DNA from: Akkermansia sp. N21116
GTDB lineage: Bacteria > Verrucomicrobiota > Verrucomicrobiia > Verrucomicrobiales > Akkermansiaceae
NCBI RefSeq assembly: GCF_029854705.2
Contig: NZ_CP139035.1
Span: forward strand, 434,001-498,000
Reading direction: 5' to 3'
DNA length: 64,000 bases
Position numbers and translations under genes: made by a program. Every line of letters starts with the position of its first letter. The stretch's first letter is position 1. Positions 53,458 to 60,641 of this stretch are shown in pieces. The notes under the pieces were generated by a model. The model worked only from the letters and a program-made list of their open reading frames with translations. It searched no databases and was not told the DNA's origin.

Positions 53458-53661
53458 TTAACGGGATACAGATTGAACCGGATGTATGGCGGCATCTCCT
53501 TCCGGAATGGGTGACTCCTCGTTGCTGATCACGATGACAATCTCCAAAAGAGCTTGTCGAAGGGTAAGATGACGAAAGGCCATGCGCTTCAGCAGATACA
53601 ATCTGGCTTCGTCGCTCAGCTTCTCAAGTAGTTCGGGGATATCACACTGCATACTCGCCAT
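53458..53661 (-). CDS. Small helical protein
   Basis: 67 residues, mostly helical (ELLEKLSDEARLYLLKRMAFRHLTLRQALLEIVIV) with a polar tail. ATG at 53661 (a second Met three codons later). It begins the minus-strand cluster and sits 21 bases upstream of the zinc-finger gene. It resembles small ribbon-helix or toxin-antitoxin-like helices but no family is recognised. A divergent regulator gene starts 133 bases to the right. Confidence 0.45.
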   Translation of the reverse strand: MASMQCDIPELLEKLSDEARLYLLKRMAFRHLTLRQALLEIVIVISNEESPIPEGDAAIHPVQSVSR

Positions 53662-53794
53662 ACGGATATTTTTCTATATCTTTTTAGAGTGTCTTGTCAA
53701 ATAGTATTATAGCTAATATGGAAGAAAAGATATTATTTTATAGAGAAATCTAGCTCTCGCCCTCTTATTCTATCCGCTTATTTCTCTGGCATTC
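53662..53794. promoter_or_regulatory. Divergent AT-rich promoter region of the chaperone-dynamin cluster
   Basis: 133 bases between the minus-strand cluster start and the plus-strand regulator/kinase genes. It contains GATAT-TTTTCT-ATATC (53665-53680), an inverted repeat, and -35/-10-like sequences (TTGTCA, then TAATAT 14 bases later, a short spacing). The position implies a shared control point for cluster and kinase; the neighbouring HTH/RHH protein is an obvious candidate regulator. Confidence 0.4.
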
Positions 53795-54259
53795 ATGGCT
53801 TGGGAGTTGACGAACAATAGCAGGAAAGCTAGTATCCCTATCATGAGTTCAGATTCCAAACCACAGATGGATTTGAAAGCCGACGTCAAGCGTTGGCTCA
53901 AGGCACGTGGGCTGGACTACAAGTGGTTGGCCGGGCAATGCTTCGTCAGTGAAGTGACCGTTTACAACTGGATGGCCAAGAAAAAGATCCCGGAGGTCAA
54001 GGAACACATCATCCGATCCTTGATGAATGATATGCCCGTCACTCTGCCGTCTGTCAAAGTAGAGACGGAATCCCGCGTAATCCTTCAGCTTCCCCCGGAT
54101 GTCCAGGCGGCATTGGAACGCAGGGCGCTCGACAGCAAAATGACATTGACCGATTTTTTGGCAACAAAAATCAACGAGATTGTTCATGAAGAGGCTTCAC
54201 CTGGGCCGTCTCTTGTGGACGAAATCGAACGCGAGGAATTTCCGGAAGACAAGGATTGA
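53795..54259 (+). CDS. HTH plus ribbon-helix-helix DNA-binding protein
   Basis: 154 residues with two DNA-binding modules: an N-terminal helix-turn-helix (about 28-70, WLKARGLDYKWLAGQCFVSEVTVYNWMAKKK, cro/CI-like) and a C-terminal ribbon-helix-helix (about 94-132, VILQLPPDVQAALERRALDSKMTLTDFLATKI, Arc/MetJ type). A second start at 53843 (MSSDSKPQ) is possible and would lose only a polar leader. It starts the plus-strand unit facing the cluster and is followed 43 bases later by the kinase. Likely an autoregulator or the repressor of the divergent cluster. Confidence 0.6.
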   Translation: MAWELTNNSRKASIPIMSSDSKPQMDLKADVKRWLKARGLDYKWLAGQCFVSEVTVYNWMAKKKIPEVKEHIIRSLMNDMPVTLPSVKVETESRVILQLPPDVQAALERRALDSKMTLTDFLATKINEIVHEEASPGPSLVDEIEREEFPEDKD

Positions 54260-54302
54260 TTCCGAGGGGGGCCATGATACATGATTGAACTATTCATTCG
54301 TC

Positions 54303-55895
54303 ATGCATCAGGAACCAGTCTCTCTTCCACCCGGCAAAAAGGTAGGTCCTTATACCGTTGAACGTGTATTGGGCCACGGGGGAAACGGCATTGCTTATCT
54401 GGCCTATGACAAGACGCTGGATAGAAAGGTTGTCCTCAAAGAACACTATCCTCTTGGTCTTTGTACGAGGGATTCAATGACCCATTGCCTGGTTCCCCTG
54501 AATGAAGAAACGGAATGTATCTTTGCCGGATCCGTTGACCAATTCATCAGGGAAGCCCGTTTGATCGCCTCCCTGGATCATCCCTCTATCATTAAAATAC
54601 ACAGGGTATTCAGCCTTTCGCCTACAACCTGTTTTTATGTAATGCCTCTTCTTGAGGGAGGAACCATGCAGGATGTCATCGTCTCTGGCAAACGCATTCC
54701 GCCGGCGACAATTATCTCATGGCTTCAAACTCTGGTTTCGGCTCTCAGCTGTCTAAACCAGCATCACATCGTCCATCTGGACATCAAGCCCAGTAATATC
54801 CTCTTCACCAGGGAAGGCCAGCCCGTATTGGCGGATTTCGGAACCGCCTCCCTGCGGCCCCTGTATGGCATGGTCCATGTTCTGGCACATTCCGCGTACT
54901 CGGCTCCCGAGTTATTGACGGAAGACGCGGCTCCCGACATCCGGGCGGATCAATACTCCCTGGCAGCGTGCTTTTATGAACTGATGACCTCCTATCCTTG
55001 GAACACCATGTCCGGAAAGGTCGGTGAAGCACATGCGGGAGAGTTATTGGCATCATTGGTCCAAAAAGAGAAATCCCTGAGATGCGTAAGCTGTCTTCTT
55101 GTTCAAAACCTCTCCCTGAAGAGAGAGGAACGGTCTCTTTCGCCAGAAGCGTGGCTGACCGATATGGATCATGCCCTCCGTCGCAATCGAATACGGAAGC
55201 TCTGGAGCAGAATTCTGACGATAGCGGTCGTGATGCTCGTTACAGGGGGAGCGCTTACCTGGGGGCTTTATGAGACAGGTGTTTTGACGCAAGAAATCAG
55301 GAAAAGTCCTGAAGATCTTCTTGTCGAAGAACTGCTTCAAGATCCGGAAATCGCGGCATTCAACCGGGAATCCCGGGAATTTCATGATTACTATAGCCGC
55401 ATGTTCCTCAATCTGGCCAAAAAGAAGGAGGTTTCCGTCCGGAAGACGCTGGAAACCATCAACGCCGCCAGAAACGCTGAAGAACTGGAACAAATCAGGC
55501 AGACATGGCGCAAGCAGCAACAGTTTGACAACATGACCCTGCTGGCGGCGGAACGCGTGTACGCCATCAAGGGAAAAGGACTCGCCCAGCAATATAAACA
55601 CCTGACTTCACCCGCATGGTTCCAGCACTGGAAGCAGAATCATCCCGACTCCTGTTCCGACGATATCCTCCAGTCGTTGTCCCCGCAACTCCTTCCAAGG
55701 ATATTCCCCCATCCCCTCCACAATCCTTCCTACCTCAGCGAAAGCCGCCTCCGCATCAACGCCGCATCCAGCAGTGTTACCCACGCTCTGGAGAAAAAGG
55801 CGCAGGAATTTGGCATCTACAAAACCTCCTATCCGGATGGTACTCCCCGCAATCCCGCTATTTCCGACAAGACAGATTTTGACGCTGCGGATTGA
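54303..55895 (+). CDS. Transmembrane Ser/Thr protein kinase
   Basis: Hanks-type kinase. The ATG at 54303 (MHQEPVS...) is used rather than the TTG 18 bases upstream. Motifs: Gly loop LGHGGNGIAYLA, Lys in VVLKEH, HRD-type loop IVHLDIKPSNILF (near 158), DFG in ADFGTAS (near 177) and APE (SAPELL). One transmembrane helix at about 300-323 (LTIAVVMLVTGGALTWGLYETG) leads to an external helical domain of ~210 residues. Thus it can sense across the membrane and phosphorylate inside. It is divergent from the Hsp70/dynamin cluster with the HTH/RHH protein. Kinases are often found with Hsp70-based conflict systems. Confidence 0.85.
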   Translation: MHQEPVSLPPGKKVGPYTVERVLGHGGNGIAYLAYDKTLDRKVVLKEHYPLGLCTRDSMTHCLVPLNEETECIFAGSVDQFIREARLIASLDHPSIIKIHRVFSLSPTTCFYVMPLLEGGTMQDVIVSGKRIPPATIISWLQTLVSALSCLNQHHIVHLDIKPSNILFTREGQPVLADFGTASLRPLYGMVHVLAHSAYSAPELLTEDAAPDIRADQYSLAACFYELMTSYPWNTMSGKVGEAHAGELLASLVQKEKSLRCVSCLLVQNLSLKREERSLSPEAWLTDMDHALRRNRIRKLWSRILTIAVVMLVTGGALTWGLYETGVLTQEIRKSPEDLLVEELLQDPEIAAFNRESREFHDYYSRMFLNLAKKKEVSVRKTLETINAARNAEELEQIRQTWRKQQQFDNMTLLAAERVYAIKGKGLAQQYKHLTSPAWFQHWKQNHPDSCSDDILQSLSPQLLPRIFPHPLHNPSYLSESRLRINAASSSVTHALEKKAQEFGIYKTSYPDGTPRNPAISDKTDFDAAD

Positions 55896-56284
55896 TTGAT
55901 TTTGGAGGCTTTGATGCCTTTCTCCAGAATATCTTGTGTGTTTATGGTTCTGAGCAAGGGTATTTGGAATGACAATATCTACTTTATTCCCTTGTGAGCG
56001 ACGTAACAGATGCCTAAGGGTGGAAGTACCGCCCTGTTTATTCGTGTACTTCAATGGCGAGGTTCTCGGCATCCTCCTTTCTTTCATTCGCTCATTTTAT
56101 GGGCATTTTTATTCGGCAGAAATAATGTCTTGCATCATTTATATAAATCAACAATATTCTCATATTCAATACTCTGCGTCAGTTAGCCCAAAAACACAGC
56201 GAACTCTTTGAACTCCTCATAACGTTTCCGGTCATAAAGAGATCAGCCTAAATACTAGTCTGATATGTGGAGGATTTTCATAGG
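55896..56284. other. Intergenic region between kinase and brxL
   Basis: 389 bases, convergent flanks. No terminator hairpin, RNA gene or coding frame is convincing; it is moderately AT-rich in the second half. This may be the left border of the BREX acquisition. Confidence 0.5.
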
Positions 56285-58336
56285 CTAATCCAACAGTATC
56301 GCTTTCTGCATCAGCATCTGGTTATTTTGATAGAACGGCACGTCTGTGTTCCCAAGGACAGTGGGCGGCACATTTGACAGCTCAGTGAGATTATCCATCG
56401 GTACGATGACGCTCTTTGCTCCGTTTTCGGAGAGCATAGTGACCTTGTCCGCAAAATTGATCACCCGCTCGATGGCACCACCCACTGAGATATTTCCGAG
56501 CACCGCCAGACCAGCCTTGAGGTTCTTTTTGTAAAGAGCTGATACGATGGCGATGTAAACAGCGGAACCTATTCCTGATGAGATCGCAGCTCCCAGAAGG
56601 TTGGTAACCTGTATCGTAATGTCATAATTCTTCAGCGAGTGTTTATCGCTCAGAATCGTTTTTTCATTGGCCTTGATGTATTGATACGTGTTTTTGATAT
56701 TTTCCTTTACTGCCGTGTTATTGACCCCGGTTATGTTCAACTTCCCAGACCCGGCGACAGCGACAGTTTCAATTCTCACCAAAGCAACGTTTTCACCGTC
56801 ACTTGTACTGGTGTAACAGATTCCCGGCGGTAGCGGTGTGTTCTCGATAAGGTGTGAACCTTTTTCTTCAGGCAGGCCGATAAAGCTCTCTTCCTGGGTT
56901 TCCTTATCGATGTAGGAAAAGTTGGTATCCCAGAACTCCATACCACCAATGCGCTTCAACTGCTCTTTAACGCGACGACGCATCTCCAGAGCGATCTCAA
57001 CGTACTCTTTGATGTCTTCTTTGGTGTATTCTCCATCTGGGTGCATTAGCTTGATCAATCCGGAAACAGTTTTTTTAACCGGCTTTGTATCACGCTGTTT
57101 AAGATGAGCACCAAGGGTGTAATATTTTTCAATCGCATCAGTATAGGTAACCCGCCTCAACGACTTGAGAGCTTCCGAAAAGTAGTCCGTGCTAAATCCA
57201 AAGCTGGAAGTAAAGTGCTTGGGTGAGAACTTGATCATTTCCCAGCCAGGCAGATAAAAATGGATACGATCGAGGAAGGCGGTATCGCTGTTAACCTCAT
57301 CGGATAGCGGGCTGAACAGGTGCGAAGTTTGCAAAACCGTTTCAACCGGTTGATTGATATTTCCATTTAGAATGATGGAGGCGACACCTGTAATTTCACC
57401 ACCAGCACCGGCACGGGAGAATGATCCCGATTCCATGTAGTCCTTCATGAGAGGAACGGCATCTCTATCTTTGAAAATCTTGTCGGTAGCCTCATCAAAG
57501 CAGATGGCATCCCATTGTCCAACTGCACCGACTTTGCCAGTTGAGCCATGAACGAAAAGTTTGGCGACAGTTGCTTGGCCACCAGAGATCAAAACAGCGT
57601 AAGGTGTGAGCTCTTTAAAGACAAACGACTTACCCGTAGAGCGTGGCCCGAGCTCAATGAAATTGAAGTTTGATTCAACCATTGGGAGTAGCCGGGAAAG
57701 CAGGAGCATCTTGATACGGTCAGTGACACCTTCTGCACTTGGCTCATAGCCGCAGCTTCGTAACAGGATGTCAAGCCATTCACTTTTTGTGAATTCCTTG
57801 CGTTTATTGATGATCTTACTATTATCAAAGCTGGAGAGCTGGATCGGCTTAATCTCAGTAATTACAAACGGGAAGATATTCTGACCAATCTTTATGTTGG
57901 GATCATACTCCACATCAATAATCGCCCAGATGCCACCCATCAGCATTTTTTCATGCTGTTTTACCAATCCATCGCTGATGTTTCCGTTTTTGATGTTACT
58001 GTTCTGTAGTTTTGCCCAGTAAATGTCCTTTTTAGAATCCAACTCGACGGAAATTTTGTCGATGATCTTGTAACGGCCTTTCTCACGAATCTTTGAATGA
58101 ATCAGAGAGCTCTCTTCCGGATTCACATAATGTTCGCTGAGAACCTTTTTAACGTTCTCCATGCCGATGCGGATTTTTTCTTCATCATCCGTGGAGCACG
58201 AGTTGGCAATCAGATATTCCAGAACAAATACCGGCACATTGGCCCCAACCTTCACGGTGCGGACAAGGTCTTTCTTGACCACGTATCCCCGGAAGTGCTC
58301 CAGAAGTTTTATGTCTAAGTCATTCAATACTGCCAT
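56285..58336 (-). CDS. brxL: BREX protein BrxL, Lon-like AAA protease
   Basis: Last gene of type I BREX. 683 residues with AAA ATPase: Walker A GPRSTGKS (near 230) and Walker B AICFDEATD (near 276), then a Lon-like C-terminal domain with GISSGIGSAVYIAIVSAL and NISVGGAIERV. The catalytic Ser may be in the SSGIGS segment; a Lys at the Lon position is not clear from the sequence. Strong Shine-Dalgarno AAGGA lies about 9 bases upstream of the ATG. It follows pglZ by 16 bases. BrxL forms a DNA-interacting ring and is needed for phage exclusion in several BREX systems. About 680 residues is normal. Confidence 0.95.
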   Translation of the reverse strand: MAVLNDLDIKLLEHFRGYVVKKDLVRTVKVGANVPVFVLEYLIANSCSTDDEEKIRIGMENVKKVLSEHYVNPEESSLIHSKIREKGRYKIIDKISVELDSKKDIYWAKLQNSNIKNGNISDGLVKQHEKMLMGGIWAIIDVEYDPNIKIGQNIFPFVITEIKPIQLSSFDNSKIINKRKEFTKSEWLDILLRSCGYEPSAEGVTDRIKMLLLSRLLPMVESNFNFIELGPRSTGKSFVFKELTPYAVLISGGQATVAKLFVHGSTGKVGAVGQWDAICFDEATDKIFKDRDAVPLMKDYMESGSFSRAGAGGEITGVASIILNGNINQPVETVLQTSHLFSPLSDEVNSDTAFLDRIHFYLPGWEMIKFSPKHFTSSFGFSTDYFSEALKSLRRVTYTDAIEKYYTLGAHLKQRDTKPVKKTVSGLIKLMHPDGEYTKEDIKEYVEIALEMRRRVKEQLKRIGGMEFWDTNFSYIDKETQEESFIGLPEEKGSHLIENTPLPPGICYTSTSDGENVALVRIETVAVAGSGKLNITGVNNTAVKENIKNTYQYIKANEKTILSDKHSLKNYDITIQVTNLLGAAISSGIGSAVYIAIVSALYKKNLKAGLAVLGNISVGGAIERVINFADKVTMLSENGAKSVIVPMDNLTELSNVPPTVLGNTDVPFYQNNQMLMQKAILLD

Positions 58337-58352
58337 AATCAGTTCCTTATCA

Positions 58353-60590
58353 TTAGAGAAGCCCGCCTAAATCTCTGTCTTTATTTTGTTTCACAACGGC
58401 TCGGTCGAGCTGCTGCTTGGTGGCAGCATCCAGAAGGTGGACTTCTAGTTCCGAATGGCCATCAAACGTATATTCTTTGGTAACCCGCTCATTCCGTTGA
58501 ATGGTAAACACATCACTTTTATTGACCTGCGCCTTGTTGGCAAAGAAGACCAGATAGACTTTCCGATCCATGGAGAACAAATCACCAGCCCCCTTGTCGG
58601 CCTGAATCTTGATTGAAAACAGTTCGCCGGTGACATCTTTCAAATCCCCTTTGTTTTCAATCGATACAGACAATAACGCCGCTGATGCTCCGGATCGTTC
58701 CCAGCAGAAGTACGGTGTCACCAGCTCCTGAGGGGATACACCACCATGGGAGAAGCCGTACACCCCCGGAGTCTTGAATGGGTTAATATTCTTTGCAAAA
58801 TACAGGTAGTCGAATTGCCTGTAGCTCTTTTCTGCTTCTATCAGCCCGGGAGTCAGATCAACTTGCTTGGTTTCTGTGCGGATATAGCGTTCTGCCTTGT
58901 CAAAATTACCCTTCAGTGAAACAGAAATTTTATCCGCGTCATTCAGCAATCCGGTCAGTACGAAACCGTGATCCGTTATCAAATAGACCTTGGCATAACC
59001 ACTGGCCAAAAGAAGTGTGATCTTTTCGGCAAAGAAATCGATGGTCTCCGGGAAATACTTCAGCGCCTTCTGCTGAAGCTTTTCACCCATGTCATCGATG
59101 TCTTTATAGGTGCAAATTAAAACCTGCCCGGGTCGAGCCTCTTCGGTAACTTCATCCAACCGAATAAAATCGATGCTGACATTAGGGTTCTGTGCGGCCA
59201 GATATTTCTCACGGTTACTCTGGACTGCTTCAGTAACTCCATTGGCCATATAGATGCGGCTCATGTTGTTTTCGGTTTCCGAAGGGATATCTGCAAGGAT
59301 TGAATCCTTCTTGAGGTTGGTAGTCCCTTTAACCTTTGCAGAGACCAGTTCCGCAATTTCATAGGCGACACCATCTCCGACAATAACGGCTGTCTTCAAG
59401 CCGTTAGCATCATCGATAATCCGCTGCAGGGTTCCGGTCTGAGTTTCTTTGTAGCCGCTCCAGTGCTTAAACCATTTTTCGAGGAAGACAGAGACGTGCT
59501 CCTTGTATAGCTCCTGAAATGGCTCCAAGAGCTCTTTCTTGTTCAGGAACTCCGCGTAAAGGTTGCGAATGGCTGTATCAAGTTTATAGAAATGCTTTTT
59601 GTAAAACTCAACGCACTCACTGAAAGAACTCAGATAGGCGATGTCTTTCGGGTCGAATTCCAGCAGTGCAATCACATCACACCAAAAACGAATACCAAGG
59701 GCTTGTGCCTGTCTGTTTTGATTTCGTTGCCGCAATTTGGCAAGCGTATGCGGTACTGATGCTTTATCAGAAATGTTCTTACCGATTTCGGCCAGCCACC
59801 GTTCATCCACCTGCCGGAAGGGATGATGGATACTGACATTCCATATATCCAGATCAGACCCAAGCGTGTAACTGTCAAGGTATCCATTGAATGAATCGCG
59901 ATAGGTCACCGAGTCGAGCCAGCCTTTATAGACCGATTCAAGGATTTTATCGCAGTTACCATTGGCCAAGCCGTCGAGCATGGCCTTCACCACTTCACCG
60001 GCCAGCGTAGACGCAGGCTTGTTCAGATAATCCTGCCCAAGCAGTTCATTGACTTTGCGGTAAAAAGTCTCCCTGAGTTGTATGTCATACTTCTCTTTTG
60101 AGTAGCTTTCGGGATCATGCACAAACGGCAACAGCTCTTTGTTCAGGTCGAATATTTCGGTTGCGCCCTTGTGACTGAGATCCATCCAATAGGTGCGGTC
60201 TTGGTCGACACTGACTTTGGCTGCAGCAATCATCTCTTCCTTGGGAAGGTTGATGTTCAGGTTCAGGGTCTGATGGACCTTGTCTTTGATATAGTTCTGC
60301 AGATAACGGATCTCCAGGCATCCGCAGGTCTCGCAATATTCCCGAATGAACTTAAGATCATCCTTTTTTAAGCGGGTATAAATGAGGAAGCGTTCGTGGC
60401 TGGGTTGCACCTTTTCAACGAGATACTTTACATGCAGTTCCTCCAGCTCGGAGTTTGCCTTTTGAATAGTGTATTCCGCTCCAAGGGTCTTCAGCAAAAA
60501 CTCAGCATCGCCGGATTCATCGATAAACACAGCAACAGTGTGTTGCTCGTATATATCCCGAAGGTCATTTTTGAACCATATATCAATCAT
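58353..60590 (-). CDS. pglZ: BREX phosphatase PglZ
   Basis: Alkaline-phosphatase-superfamily member of BREX. The fold is supported by VGDGVAYEIAEL (near 400) and LITDHGFVLTG (near 537), which hold the metal-binding Asp and His of PglZ. The N-terminal half is helical and the C-terminal ~170 residues are a beta domain. 745 residues with start ATG 60590 (an adjacent GTG is an alternative); AAGGG 11 bases upstream. It is somewhat shorter than most type I PglZ (about 830-860 from memory). It lies between the TrlF-like gene (49 bases) and brxL (16 bases). Confidence 0.93.
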   Translation of the reverse strand: MIDIWFKNDLRDIYEQHTVAVFIDESGDAEFLLKTLGAEYTIQKANSELEELHVKYLVEKVQPSHERFLIYTRLKKDDLKFIREYCETCGCLEIRYLQNYIKDKVHQTLNLNINLPKEEMIAAAKVSVDQDRTYWMDLSHKGATEIFDLNKELLPFVHDPESYSKEKYDIQLRETFYRKVNELLGQDYLNKPASTLAGEVVKAMLDGLANGNCDKILESVYKGWLDSVTYRDSFNGYLDSYTLGSDLDIWNVSIHHPFRQVDERWLAEIGKNISDKASVPHTLAKLRQRNQNRQAQALGIRFWCDVIALLEFDPKDIAYLSSFSECVEFYKKHFYKLDTAIRNLYAEFLNKKELLEPFQELYKEHVSVFLEKWFKHWSGYKETQTGTLQRIIDDANGLKTAVIVGDGVAYEIAELVSAKVKGTTNLKKDSILADIPSETENNMSRIYMANGVTEAVQSNREKYLAAQNPNVSIDFIRLDEVTEEARPGQVLICTYKDIDDMGEKLQQKALKYFPETIDFFAEKITLLLASGYAKVYLITDHGFVLTGLLNDADKISVSLKGNFDKAERYIRTETKQVDLTPGLIEAEKSYRQFDYLYFAKNINPFKTPGVYGFSHGGVSPQELVTPYFCWERSGASAALLSVSIENKGDLKDVTGELFSIKIQADKGAGDLFSMDRKVYLVFFANKAQVNKSDVFTIQRNERVTKEYTFDGHSELEVHLLDAATKQQLDRAVVKQNKDRDLGGLL

Positions 60591-60641
60591 CACGAAGACC
60601 CTTATATTTTGGTGGAAGCATACCCTTTGGCCTGCAGGAGT

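Noticed and set aside
53809-54259. HTH protein as a toxin-antitoxin antitoxin
   Set aside because: The next gene is a full-length kinase, not a small toxin, and the spacing and domains do not fit a TA pair.
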